From: an uncultured Porphyromonadaceae bacterium
GTDB taxonomy: Bacteria; Bacteroidota; Bacteroidia; Bacteroidales; UBA11471
Assembly: GCA_900542765.1 (NCBI GenBank)
Contig: UQOX01000004.1
Span: forward strand, 1-64,000
DNA: 64,000 nucleotides
Reading direction: 5' to 3'
Shown here: piece by piece, positions 17,157 through 25,532 of the stretch
How positions within the stretch are numbered: position 1 is the stretch's first letter
How the letters are laid out: every line of letters starts with the position of its first letter
The notes under the pieces: model-generated
Databases searched by the model: none
Told to the model about the DNA's origin: nothing
The model's input: the letters and a program-made list of their open reading frames with translations, nothing else
Position numbers and translations under genes: made by a program

Positions 17157-17669
17157 ATGATAGGAACAATTATTGTCGACGGTCTTTTTGCGGCTATTGC
17201 CGCCATCGGTTTCGGAGCCATTTCCAATCCGCCCCGACGGGCATTCCTTTCTATTGCCATTGCTGCGGCCATCGGTCATGCATTGCGGTTTTCGCTCATG
17301 CACTATGTGGGTGTCGATATTATTACGGCATCGTTTTGTGCCTCGTTTGCCATCGGTTGGGTGAGCCTCTTTTTAGGAGCAAAGATTTATTGCCCCATGA
17401 CGGTGATATACATACCGGCGCTTCTGCCCATGATTCCCGGCATGTATGCATACAAAACGCTGTTTGCCCTGCTTCTCTTTTCGCGCAACCTCACCGACCC
17501 CGTGTTGGTGCAACAATACATGCAGGAGTTCTTTATCAACGGCATCGTGGCTTGCGGCGTCATCTTCATGCTGGCCGTGGGAGCCACATTGCCCTTTATC
17601 CTCTATCCGTCGAAGCCTTATACGCTGACCCGCCGCAAGGCCGAGATAAACAGTGTTCAAAAAGCCTGA
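17157..17669 (+). CDS. Threonine/serine exporter family protein, small half (YjjB type)
   Basis: A 170-residue protein with about five membrane helices, including PALLPMIPGMYAYKTLF, matching the C-terminal half of ThrE. The start ATG 17157 was chosen because a strong Shine-Dalgarno AGGAGG (17143-17148) lies 8 nt upstream, which is unusual in this genome. It is the partner of the preceding gene in one operon. Confidence 0.88.
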   Translation: MIGTIIVDGLFAAIAAIGFGAISNPPRRAFLSIAIAAAIGHALRFSLMHYVGVDIITASFCASFAIGWVSLFLGAKIYCPMTVIYIPALLPMIPGMYAYKTLFALLLFSRNLTDPVLVQQYMQEFFINGIVACGVIFMLAVGATLPFILYPSKPYTLTRRKAEINSVQKA

Positions 17670-17728
17670 GGCAGGCGGCTGTTGTGCAGCCGTCTTATTG
17701 CCGCAACGGTGAGATTTGATGCATAGCG

Positions 17729-17759
17729 CGTGAGACGATTCGACGACGAAAGTCTCACG
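17729..17759 (+). terminator. Possible hairpin downstream of the thrE-like genes
   Basis: Stem CGTGAGAC / GTCTCACG with a 15-nt loop, just before the cca promoter. Another weak hairpin, GGCGGCTG / CAGCCGTC, is at 17674-17694. Neither has a good T-run, so termination is uncertain. Confidence 0.35.
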
Positions 17760-17763
17760 ACCT

Positions 17764-17795
17764 TTTGGTGCTTTTGCCGACTTGTTCTATCTTTG
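17764..17795 (+). promoter_or_regulatory. Promoter of the CCA-adding enzyme gene
   Basis: TTTG (17764-17767), 20 bp, then TATCTTTG (17788-17795): a full match to the Bacteroidetes -33/-7 consensus. Confidence 0.75.
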
Positions 17796-17837
17796 TCCTG
17801 CAAACGCCTCCGAATCTCCCGGTTTCGATGATGAGGC

Positions 17838-19316
17838 ATGAGTGCGGAAATTATAGATGCGACCATGAAGCTCGACGATTCGTTATTGAAAAAACACTTG
17901 GGACACCCCCTTTTCGGTCTCCTTACCGAGACGGCCGATGAGTTGGGCGTGCCCTGTTATGTCATTGGCGGTTATGTGCGCGATATTTTCTTGCAGCGTC
18001 CGTCGAAAGACATCGATGTCGTGACGGTGGGCAGTGGCATCGAATTGGCCAGGGCGTTTGCTTCGAAGTTGGGGAAGCGGGCTTATCTGTCGGTTTTCAG
18101 CAATTTCGGAACGGCGCAAGTCAAGTACAAAGGTCACGAAATCGAGTTTGTTGGAGCCCGTCGCGAGTCATATTCCCACGATTCCCGCAAACCCATTGTC
18201 GAGGACGGTACTTTGGCCGATGACCAAAACCGCCGCGACTTCACCATCAATGCGCTGGCCATCTGCCTCAATCGCGAACATTTCGGCGAGTTGGTCGATT
18301 CTTTCGGCGGTGTGGCCGATCTTGATGCCGGCCTTATTCGCACGCCGCTCGACCCCGACATCACATTCAGTGACGACCCGTTGCGCATGATGCGAGCCAT
18401 TCGTTTTGCCACGCAGTTGGGGTTCCGCATCGTCGATGAGACTTTCGACGCCATCACGCGCAACCGCGAACGCATCAACATCATTTCGGGAGAGCGCATC
18501 ATCGAGGAGATGAACAAGATGATGGGTTCGGCACGACCTTCGACAGGTTTCCTCCTGCTCGAAAAGTGCGGTCTGCTTCCCCTCATATTTCCCGAGCTCC
18601 ATGCCTTGAAAGGCGTCGAGACGGTCGACGGTCGCGGGCATAAGGACAATTTCTATCATACGCTGGCCGTGCTCGACCAGTTGGCGGCCAAGAGCGACAA
18701 TCTGTGGTTGCGCTGGGCGGCGGTGTTTCATGATATCGCCAAACCGGTCACCAAGCGGTATGACGCCAAACTGGGCTGGACATTCCATAACCACAATTAT
18801 GTGGGTGCCAAGATGATACCGGGCATATTCCGCCGCATGAAGCTCCCGATGAACGAAAAGATGAAGTTCGTGCAGAAGATGGTCGAGTTGCACATGCGTC
18901 CCATCGCGCTGGTCGAAGACGAGGTGACCGACTCGGCCGTGCGCCGTCTGCTCTTTGATGCCGGCGACGACATCGATTCGCTCATGCTGCTTTGTGAGGC
19001 CGACATCACTTCGAAAAATCAGGAAAAGGTGCGTCGCATATTGAACAACTTCGCGCTGGTGCGCACCAAGCTGCACGACATCGAGGAGAAGGACCGCGTG
19101 CGCAACTTCCAACCCCCGGTCACCGGCGAAGAAATCATGCGGGTTTTTGCCCTGTCGCCTTGCCGTGTCGTGGGAGAGATAAAGACGGCCATCAAAGATG
19201 CCATTCTCGACGGGGTAATTCCCAATGAGCACGAGGCGGCCTACCGGTATATGTTGCAGGTGGCTGCCGGGAAAGGTCTTGCCCCGGTGGGTGAAGGAAA
19301 TCTCGCCGCGAAGTAA
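17838..19316 (+). CDS. cca: CCA-adding tRNA nucleotidyltransferase with HD domain
   Basis: A class II poly(A) polymerase-family enzyme that adds or repairs the tRNA 3' CCA end. Head domain: GGYVRD (44-49) and the catalytic DID (58-60), then RRDFTINALA in the neck. A C-terminal HD phosphohydrolase domain follows, with VFHDIAKPVTKR near residue 300 and a second His in FHNHNYVGAKM. At 492 residues it has the Bacteroidetes length. Its need is explained by the CCA-less tRNA gene at 15126. It has its own full-consensus promoter and is monocistronic. Confidence 0.93.
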   Translation: MSAEIIDATMKLDDSLLKKHLGHPLFGLLTETADELGVPCYVIGGYVRDIFLQRPSKDIDVVTVGSGIELARAFASKLGKRAYLSVFSNFGTAQVKYKGHEIEFVGARRESYSHDSRKPIVEDGTLADDQNRRDFTINALAICLNREHFGELVDSFGGVADLDAGLIRTPLDPDITFSDDPLRMMRAIRFATQLGFRIVDETFDAITRNRERINIISGERIIEEMNKMMGSARPSTGFLLLEKCGLLPLIFPELHALKGVETVDGRGHKDNFYHTLAVLDQLAAKSDNLWLRWAAVFHDIAKPVTKRYDAKLGWTFHNHNYVGAKMIPGIFRRMKLPMNEKMKFVQKMVELHMRPIALVEDEVTDSAVRRLLFDAGDDIDSLMLLCEADITSKNQEKVRRILNNFALVRTKLHDIEEKDRVRNFQPPVTGEEIMRVFALSPCRVVGEIKTAIKDAILDGVIPNEHEAAYRYMLQVAAGKGLAPVGEGNLAAK

Positions 19317-19337
19317 AAATTTCCCGTTTTTTATTCC

Positions 19338-19345
19338 TATCTTTG
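19338..19345 (+). promoter_or_regulatory. -7 box of the SGNH esterase gene
   Basis: TATCTTTG, 31 bp before the ATG at 19376. Confidence 0.65.
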
Positions 19346-19375
19346 CTGATAGTGAAACTTATACAAGAAAAATAG

Positions 19376-20641
19376 ATGAAACTGAAACTATTGATGCTCG
19401 CTGTGGTGTGCACCGCGGCGGCGTATGCACAGGAGACGTATCGATTCGACTTCACGGGCAAGGCTCGCAAAGGGTATGTGCGGGTCGATGCGACGATGCT
19501 TTATGACGATGCGGTCGGGTACGGTTTCGACTTCGGACAGATACCTTCGGCCGATGGCAAGTCGCCGTTCTTCTTCTCGGTGAAGGTTCCCGATGGCAAC
19601 TACAAGGTCACCGTGAAACTGGGCTCTGAAACTTCGGCCGGTGAGACCACCGTGCGGGGCGAGTCGCGTCGCCTCTTTGTGGAGCGCGAAAAGACCGAAG
19701 CCGGCAAGTTCAAGAAAGAGACTTTTATCGTAAACAAGCGCAATACGCGCATTACCGACGACGTGCGGGTGCGCATCAAACCCCGCGAGAAGAAAAAACT
19801 CAACTGGGACGACAAGCTCACCCTCGAATTTAACGGCCCGGCTCCGCGGGTTGCCGAGGTGGTGATAGAGCCCACGCAGAAACCCATAACCGTTTTCTTG
19901 TGCGGCAATTCCACGGTGGTCGACCAGGACAATGAACCGTGGGGCAGTTGGGGGCAGATGATTCCCCGTTTCTTCACCGACAAGGTGTGCATTGCCAACT
20001 ATGCCGAGAGCGGTGAGTCGGCCAATACCTTCCTGGCGGCCCGTCGTTTTGAGAAAGCCCTCACCCAGATGAAAGCCGGCGACTATGTCTTTGTGGAATT
20101 CGGTCACAACGACCAAAAGCAGAAAGGCAAGGGCAAAGGGCCTTGGACCTCTTTCTATGACAGCCTCAAAGAGTATATCGTGAAGGCTCGCGAGAAGGGG
20201 GCGACCATTGTTTTCGTGACTCCTACGCAACGGCGGAGTTTCGGCGATGACGGCAAGATTCACGACACGCATGGGGAGTATCCCGCTGCCATGCGCAAGT
20301 TGGCCGAGGAGGAGGGCGTTCCCGTTATTGAATTGAACGAGATGACCCGCACCCTCTATGAGACTTTGGGCGTGGAGACTTCGCGTCGCGCTTTTGTCCA
20401 ATATCCGGCCAACACTTTCCCGGGTCAGACCGAGGCGCTCGAAGACAATACCCACTTCAACCCCTACGGGGCTTACCAGATTGCCAAATGCGTCTTGCAG
20501 GGCATCAAGGACAAGAAATTGGGCTTGGCCCGCTACATCAAGGATTTCAAGGGCTATGACCCGGCTCACCCCGATGACGTGAATGCCTTCGTGTGGGACC
20601 TCAGTCCGTTTACCGAAATCGAGAAGCCCGACGGCAATTAA
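19376..20641 (+). CDS. Exported SGNH hydrolase, rhamnogalacturonan acetylesterase-like
   Basis: A 421-residue protein with a signal peptide (residues 1-19). An N-terminal beta-sandwich-like domain (about 20-165, FDFTGKARKGYVRVDA...) precedes an SGNH esterase domain. The nucleophile is Ser179 in CGNSTVVDQ, where many relatives have GDSTV; the block III motif is VEFGHNDQKQ near 240; the C-terminal His is in DNTHFNPYGAYQIA. CE12-type enzymes remove acetyl groups from pectic rhamnogalacturonan. The gene stands alone between its own promoter and a long terminator, so it is not in an obvious pectin locus. Confidence 0.85.
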   Translation: MKLKLLMLAVVCTAAAYAQETYRFDFTGKARKGYVRVDATMLYDDAVGYGFDFGQIPSADGKSPFFFSVKVPDGNYKVTVKLGSETSAGETTVRGESRRLFVEREKTEAGKFKKETFIVNKRNTRITDDVRVRIKPREKKKLNWDDKLTLEFNGPAPRVAEVVIEPTQKPITVFLCGNSTVVDQDNEPWGSWGQMIPRFFTDKVCIANYAESGESANTFLAARRFEKALTQMKAGDYVFVEFGHNDQKQKGKGKGPWTSFYDSLKEYIVKAREKGATIVFVTPTQRRSFGDDGKIHDTHGEYPAAMRKLAEEEGVPVIELNEMTRTLYETLGVETSRRAFVQYPANTFPGQTEALEDNTHFNPYGAYQIAKCVLQGIKDKKLGLARYIKDFKGYDPAHPDDVNAFVWDLSPFTEIEKPDGN

Positions 20642-20672
20642 TCGCCGGGTCGGTCTCGCATAAGACATAAAG

Positions 20673-20712
20673 ACAAGGAGGGGCGAATGATTATTCATTC
20701 GCCCCTCCTTGT
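20673..20712. terminator. Long perfect hairpin between convergent genes
   Basis: An 18-bp perfect stem (ACAAGGAGGGGCGAATGA and its complement) with a 4-nt loop, in the 88-bp gap between the esterase stop and the sua5-family stop. Only short T-runs flank it. It probably stops transcription in both directions. Confidence 0.7.
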
Positions 20713-20729
20713 TTAGGAAGACGGCACTG

Positions 20730-21341
20730 TTACCAAATGGGGTCACCTTTCCCTTCTCGGGTGACTTCGGGGGTCTCGGTGCTGCAATCGATGATGGTCG
20801 AGGGTATGTGCCCGCCGAGACCGCCGTCGACAAAGAGGTCGACCGTGCGGTCATATTCCTCGCGTATCAGGTCGGGCTCGGTCAGATATTCGATTTCCGT
20901 GTGGGCGGGGGCTATCGAGGTCGACATGAGCGGGTTGCCGAGCTCCTGGGCGAGAGCCCGGGCGATGGCGTTGTCGGGGACGCGTATGCCCACGGTCTTG
21001 CGGTTCTTGTAGATGTGGGGCAACTGGGAACTGGTGGGGAGTATGAAGGTGAAGGCTCCCGGCAGGTTGCGCCGCATGAGCTTGAAATGGTTGTTGCTCA
21101 CCTTGGCATACTGGCTCAGCATGCTCAGGTCGGGGCATACGATAGAAAGCAACGCCTTTCTCGTGTCGATGTTCTTCAACCGGCAGATGCGTTCCACGGC
21201 GCGCACGTTGAGGGCATCGCACCCGATGGCATAGAGCGTGTCGGTGGGGTAGATGATGATACCCCCGCTGCGGAGCAGGGCAACGGTGCGCTCCACGTCG
21301 CGAGGATTGGGGTTTTCGGGGTAAATGCGCACATATTCCAT
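20730..21341 (-). CDS. Sua5/YciO/YrdC-family protein
   Basis: A 203-residue YrdC-fold protein: YPTDTLYAIGCDA near residues 31-43, KNIDTRKALLSIVC (the KxR...S motif in diverged form) and PGAFTFIL, GIRVPDN. In TsaC/Sua5 this fold makes threonylcarbamoyl-AMP for tRNA t6A37. The short length and the RKALLSI pattern are closer to YciO, whose in vivo role is less clear, so the TsaC role is not assigned. It is the last gene of lptF-ribBA-sua5, 20 bp after ribBA. Confidence 0.85.
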   Translation of the reverse strand: MEYVRIYPENPNPRDVERTVALLRSGGIIIYPTDTLYAIGCDALNVRAVERICRLKNIDTRKALLSIVCPDLSMLSQYAKVSNNHFKLMRRNLPGAFTFILPTSSQLPHIYKNRKTVGIRVPDNAIARALAQELGNPLMSTSIAPAHTEIEYLTEPDLIREEYDRTVDLFVDGGLGGHIPSTIIDCSTETPEVTREGKGDPIW

Positions 21342-21361
21342 GGCGAGAGGCGTGTTGGGGG

Positions 21362-22579
21362 TTAGTCGACGTGGTGCAGAATGTGACCCATGCGTTCTTT
21401 CTTGGTGCGCATATACACGAGGTTATAGGGGTTGGGTTCGATTTCGAGCGGTACGCTCTCTACGATTTCGAGGCCGTAGGCTTCGAGACCCACCCGTTTT
21501 ACGGGGTTGTTTGAGAGCAAGCGCATCTTGCCGATGCCGATTTGTTGCAGGATTTGGGCGCCTACACCGTAGTCGCGTTCGTCGGCCTTGTGTCCCAGGC
21601 AGATGTTGGCATCGACCGTGTCCATGCCTTGTTCCTGCAACTTGTAGGCTTTCATTTTTTCCATGAGACCGATGCCGCGACCCTCTTGGTTGAGGTAGAT
21701 GACGGCGCCTTTGCCCTCTTTCTCGATGGTCTGCATGGCGAGATGCAGTTGGTCGCCGCATTCGCATCGTTTCGAGCCGAAGATGTCGCCGGTCATGCAC
21801 GAGGAGTGGACACGCACGAGTACGGGTTCGTCGGGGCGCCACTGTCCCTTGATGAGGGCGATGTGTTCGAGTCCGTTGGAGATTTGGCGGAAAGGTATGA
21901 GTCTGAAATGTCCGTATGCGGTGGGCATGTCGACTTCGGGGCCTTTCTCGACGAGCGATTCCTGTTTCAGCCGGTAGGCGATGAGGTCGCGAATGGCGAT
22001 GATTTTGATGCCGAACTGACGGGATTTCTCGATGAGTTGGGGCAAGCGGGCCATGGTGCCGTCTTCGTTCATGATTTCGATGAGGGCGGCTGCCGGGTAG
22101 AGACCGGCCAGACGGGCCAGGTCGATGGCGGCCTCGGTGTGGCCGGCGCGTTTGAGCACCCCTTTGTCTTGGGCATAAAGCGGATTGACATGTCCCGGGC
22201 GTCCGAAGGTCTCGGCGGTCGAGTTGGGGTCGGCCAGGGCTCTGATGGTGGCGGCGCGGTCGTGGGTCGACACGCCGGTCGTGCAGCCTTCGATTTTGTC
22301 GATGGTTACCGTGAAGGGGGTGCCCAGCAGGGAGGTGTTGTTCATCACCTGCTTGTCGAGACCCAACTCGGAGCAGCGTTGCATGGTGATGGGGGCGCAC
22401 AATACGCCACGTCCCTCTTTGAGCATGAAGTTCACCTTTTCGGGGGTGATTTTCTCGGCGGCGATGATGAAGTCGCCTTCATTTTCCCTGTCTTCATCAT
22501 CGACGACGATGATGAAGTTGCCGGCTTTGAACTCTTCGATGGCCTCTTCGATGGTACTCAGTTTGGTTGCGTCAGACAT
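21362..22579 (-). CDS. ribBA: Bifunctional DHBP synthase / GTP cyclohydrolase II
   Basis: A two-domain riboflavin enzyme. Residues 1-205 are RibB (DHBP synthase), with [12 protein letters not shown] at 27-38 and GHTEA at 146-150. Residues 206-405 are RibA (GTP cyclohydrolase II) with the zinc cysteines Cys261, Cys272 and Cys274 in [18 protein letters not shown], followed by NQEGRGIGL. Both active-site sets are intact. It lies 39 bp downstream of lptF and 20 bp upstream of the YrdC-family gene. Confidence 0.96.
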   Translation of the reverse strand: MSDATKLSTIEEAIEEFKAGNFIIVVDDEDRENEGDFIIAAEKITPEKVNFMLKEGRGVLCAPITMQRCSELGLDKQVMNNTSLLGTPFTVTIDKIEGCTTGVSTHDRAATIRALADPNSTAETFGRPGHVNPLYAQDKGVLKRAGHTEAAIDLARLAGLYPAAALIEIMNEDGTMARLPQLIEKSRQFGIKIIAIRDLIAYRLKQESLVEKGPEVDMPTAYGHFRLIPFRQISNGLEHIALIKGQWRPDEPVLVRVHSSCMTGDIFGSKRCECGDQLHLAMQTIEKEGKGAVIYLNQEGRGIGLMEKMKAYKLQEQGMDTVDANICLGHKADERDYGVGAQILQQIGIGKMRLLSNNPVKRVGLEAYGLEIVESVPLEIEPNPYNLVYMRTKKERMGHILHHVD

Positions 22580-22618
22580 GTGTTTTGCTCCTTTCTTCCC
22601 CGTGCCGGGGATTTTTAT

Positions 22619-24568
22619 CTATTTTTCGATTTCTTTTTCTCTTTCGTCAATCAGTTGACGGGCGATGTTTTTTATTTCGCCGTTGGTGTGGGCGATTACC
22701 TGCAATTCGTGGCGCAGTTGTTTCTGTTCCCAGTTGCCGATGAGGTAAAGCGGGAGCGTGAGGGGCAGCAGCCACATGACGATCCACCCGATGTTTTTTT
22801 GCCCACAGGGGTTGTAGAGCAGGAGGTTACGCAGAATGGGATAGTCCATCAGCTTCGTCACCAGCAGGGCCGAACGGCAGTTTTGGGCTTTCTCCACGAA
22901 TTTTTCCACTTCGTCGTGGAGGTGATGTATGGCTTTGCGGTCGTAGCCGCGGGTCCAGTATGCGAAGAACGATTGTCGCCTGTCTCCGATTTTCTCGCGC
23001 AGGCGGGTGCATTCGGCGTCGAGTTGTTCGACCTGTTGCAGAATCTCTTCGGGCGAAGCCTCGTCGATGATGATTTCTTTGTGAACGACTTTGCGGGTCT
23101 CGGCTTTCCCGATGATTTTCCGCAAGAAGTTGAGGTAGGCGTCTTTGTTGAAGACGGCCGAGTCGTTGACGGCCTTGTAGGTGAGGAATATGCCGAGGGC
23201 CAGGAGTATGGCCGAGCTGAGCCACATGCCTTCCCACACGGCCGAGCGGCCGTTGAGTGCCGATTTGTAGCCGGCATTGTCGATGATGTAGTAGCAGATG
23301 AAGAGCAATACCGAGATGACGACCGGCGTTCCCAGTCCGCCTTTGCGTATGATGGCGCCCAGCGGTGCTCCGATGAAGAAGAAGATGAGGCAGGCAAAGG
23401 AGAGGGTGAATTTCTTGTGCCGTTCGATTTCATGCCGGCGCATGAGTATCTGTTGCTGGTTGGCCGAGATGCTTCGGTATTCGTATTCCTGACGAATGCT
23501 TTCGGCGCGGCTCAGGGCGCGGCTCAACATGCTTTCCCGCTCTTGGAGGGAGGCGTTGGCGTAGATGCTGTCGATGTTGATGCGCCCGGTTGCGGGTATG
23601 GCGTTGTCGGCTTCATCGGCCTGGACGGCCGTATGGAAGGAGGGTGATGCCTTGGCCGTGGTGGTGACGTTGCTGAAATAGCTGCCTTTCAGTTCCTTGG
23701 CGATGCGATGGCTGGTGCTGTCGATGCGGGTGGTGAGAGAGTCGATCGACTTGGTGAGCTGGGAGATGTTTTGCCCGATATATTGGTTTTGCATGACACC
23801 TTCGTCCATGCGGTTGAAGTTGGCATCGAACGGTATGAGTATCTCTTTTGTCGAGAAGGTTTCGCGTCGGTAGGGAATGTTTTGGACATTGGTGCGCTGG
23901 TTGCGCAGGTTCTCAAACGACTCTCCGCTATACAGGGTGAAGAAAAGGTATTGTTTGTCGTCGGTAAAGCTCAGTTTGCCCGAGTCGGCCAAGATGACCA
24001 TGGCGTTGTCGAATCCCTCGGAGAAATCGTAAATCATGAGGTCGTAGAGCATACCCGTGTTGCGGTCTTTTTCTTTTACCAGCAGGTTGTAGCCGCTTAT
24101 CTGGTCGTAGAAGACACCCTCGGGTATGTCCAGTTCGGGCGACTTCTGCCTTACCGAGAAGAGCAGGGCATACATCTTCACTTGGGCCTTGGGCAGTACG
24201 TTGTTCTGGAAAAAGAAGGCACCTATGGCAATGAAAATGACGGCGATGATGAGCGGGTGCATGGTTTGCCGCAGGGAGATGCCGGCCGCCTTGATGGCCA
24301 GGAGTTCGAGCCGCTCGCCCAGGTTGCCGAATGTCATGAGCGACGCCAGGAGCATCGACAGGGGCAGCGCCATGGGCACGATGGTGAGGGCTGCGTAGAA
24401 AAACAGCTCGGCCAAGACGCCTACCTCGATGCCTTTGCCTACCAATTCATCGACATATTTCCACAGAAATTGCATCAGCAGCACAAAGAGGCTGATGAAG
24501 AAGGTCATCAGAAATAACGGAAGAAACGTATTCAGGATAAAGAGATATAGTTTCTTGACAAGCGGCAT
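22619..24568 (-). CDS. LptF/LptG-family lipopolysaccharide export permease
   Basis: Inner-membrane permease that moves LPS toward the Lpt bridge. N-terminal helices (about 10-40, 55-80, 100-120) carry the YjgP/YjgQ signature, and a large periplasmic part follows. C-terminal helices lie about 400-480. At 649 residues it is far longer than the roughly 360 of proteobacterial LptF/LptG. The extra length is in the periplasmic region (about 250-370) and a charged C-terminal extension (about 490-600) followed by another hydrophobic stretch, LPLTLPLYLIGNW. Long single LptF-like proteins are usual in Bacteroidetes. First gene of lptF-ribBA-sua5. Confidence 0.88.
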   Translation of the reverse strand: MPLVKKLYLFILNTFLPLFLMTFFISLFVLLMQFLWKYVDELVGKGIEVGVLAELFFYAALTIVPMALPLSMLLASLMTFGNLGERLELLAIKAAGISLRQTMHPLIIAVIFIAIGAFFFQNNVLPKAQVKMYALLFSVRQKSPELDIPEGVFYDQISGYNLLVKEKDRNTGMLYDLMIYDFSEGFDNAMVILADSGKLSFTDDKQYLFFTLYSGESFENLRNQRTNVQNIPYRRETFSTKEILIPFDANFNRMDEGVMQNQYIGQNISQLTKSIDSLTTRIDSTSHRIAKELKGSYFSNVTTTAKASPSFHTAVQADEADNAIPATGRINIDSIYANASLQERESMLSRALSRAESIRQEYEYRSISANQQQILMRRHEIERHKKFTLSFACLIFFFIGAPLGAIIRKGGLGTPVVISVLLFICYYIIDNAGYKSALNGRSAVWEGMWLSSAILLALGIFLTYKAVNDSAVFNKDAYLNFLRKIIGKAETRKVVHKEIIIDEASPEEILQQVEQLDAECTRLREKIGDRRQSFFAYWTRGYDRKAIHHLHDEVEKFVEKAQNCRSALLVTKLMDYPILRNLLLYNPCGQKNIGWIVMWLLPLTLPLYLIGNWEQKQLRHELQVIAHTNGEIKNIARQLIDEREKEIEK

Positions 24569-24588
24569 GGCAGGCTTATTTCTTGTTG

Positions 24589-24596
24589 CAAAAGTA
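24589..24596 (-). promoter_or_regulatory. -7 box of the lptF-ribBA-sua5 operon
   Basis: Minus-strand TACTTTTG, 21 bp before the lptF ATG, immediately after the terminator of the upstream START-like gene. Confidence 0.65.
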
Positions 24597-24600
24597 GTGA

Positions 24601-24650
24601 AAAAAAAGATACCCCGTGTGTCGTCTCCCTAAAAATGAGGGAAGCTCGGG
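24601..24650 (-). terminator. Terminator of the START-like gene
   Basis: Outer stem CCCCG/CGGGG (24611-24615, 24646-24650) enclosing TCCCT/AGGGA, with a T-run on the minus strand opposite the A-run at 24597-24606. It abuts the lptF -7 box. Confidence 0.6.
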
Positions 24651-24666
24651 GTGGCTTGGCGGCTTG

Positions 24667-25050
24667 TCATGAGCCGAGTCGGCGTTTGAGTGTGGCGACT
24701 TGCTTGTTCCACAGTTCCACGCAATCTTCCTTTTCGTCCGACTCGGCATAGTCGGTGATTTCGAGAATCACGTTGTTGGTGAGTTCATCGACGTTGATGC
24801 GAAATTCGAAGAAGGCTTTCGGGTCTTCCTCTTCGAGCCATTTGAAGCGGATAAACACGCCGTTGAGCAGGCCGGTCTTGCGGGCGGTCTGTTGCGATGC
24901 CGACCAGTAGAACGTGTAGGTGCGGCCGTTGCATTCGACTTTGTCGGCAAACCAGTCGGCCAGCCCGTTGGGCGAACTGATAAAGCCCCACACCGAGTTG
25001 GGGGAAGCATTGTTGAGGTTATATTCTATCGTAATTTTTTCTTTTGTCAT
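24667..25050 (-). CDS. START-like (SRPBCC/AHSA1-type) domain protein
   Basis: A 127-residue single-domain protein of the helix-grip fold. Recognisable are the N-terminal strand ITIEYNLNNASPNSVWGFISSPNGLADWFADKV (in parts), the central FIRFKWLEEEDPKAFFEFRI and a C-terminal amphipathic helix ending LKRRL. The fold binds hydrophobic ligands or proteins, and no ligand is known for this Bacteroidetes version. It stands alone with a near-consensus -7 box (minus-strand TACTTTCG, 25071-25078) and its own terminator. Confidence 0.8.
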   Translation of the reverse strand: MTKEKITIEYNLNNASPNSVWGFISSPNGLADWFADKVECNGRTYTFYWSASQQTARKTGLLNGVFIRFKWLEEEDPKAFFEFRINVDELTNNVILEITDYAESDEKEDCVELWNKQVATLKRRLGS

Positions 25051-25351
25051 AAATCCATTCTTATTCCCGGCGAAAGTATAAATAATATTTCAACCACAGG
25101 GTATCTCTTGCTTATTTTTTGACCTCCTCTGTCAGCTTTCTGTTTTTTGATGGGGATTTCGGTGACTGGCATGATTCCTTGTGGTGATTTTCAACTGTTT
25201 GTGGAAAACGTTTTTTTATCGAAAAATATCTTGACCGGCCATGGGGGATTTGCGGTTTCGGGAGGTGTGGGGAAATGGACGGCTTATGACGGGAAAAGCG
25301 TCCGTCCGTATTGGCGAAAGGCGCTTTTGTCTGATACTAACGGGTTGTGTA

Positions 25352-25423
25352 TGAAAAAAGAAAAGGTTGTCTCGCGACAACCCGTTTCTTTGTAAACCTT
25401 AAATTTAATACTATGAAAAAACA
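25352..25423 (-). ncRNA. Candidate small RNA of about 70 nt
   Basis: On the minus strand a full-consensus promoter (TTTG at 25457-25460, 20 bp, TATATTTG at 25429-25436) predicts a start near 25423. About 30 AU-rich nucleotides follow, then a strong terminator hairpin: GGTTGTC/GACAACC with loop GCGA, extended by AAAGAAA/TTTCTTT, ending in TTTTCTTTTTT. No ORF of note fits. A second pairing AAACCTTA/TAAGGTTT spans promoter DNA, not the RNA. The surrounding 25051-25532 gap otherwise holds only a doubtful 82-codon plus-strand frame. Family unknown; ends are predicted, not measured. Confidence 0.55.
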
Positions 25424-25428
25424 TGATA

Positions 25429-25460
25429 CAAATATAAGGTTTGAGGGATATGCTTCCAAA
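25429..25460 (-). promoter_or_regulatory. Promoter of the candidate small RNA
   Basis: Minus-strand TTTG-N20-TATATTTG, an exact -33/-7 match. It points toward the hairpin at 25357-25391 and away from any gene start. Confidence 0.65.
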
Positions 25461-25532
25461 TTTTTATGTGAAAAACCGCTCTTTGTTTAACAATGTTTGT
25501 GTGAAAAATATCCGAGCTGTTAACAAAATTCG

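Noticed and set aside
21542..23647. Plus-strand open frame of 701 codons
   Set aside because: Antisense to ribBA and lptF, both firmly identified; no recognisable domain.
25147..25395. Plus-strand frame of 82 codons
   Set aside because: No promoter box precedes it, its end runs into the terminator of the minus-strand small RNA, and the translation resembles no family.
25414..25491. Plus-strand micro-ORF of 25 codons beginning MKKHD
   Set aside because: It lies antisense across the small-RNA promoter, with no plus-strand promoter or ribosome site; the minus-strand promoter-terminator reading explains the sequence better.
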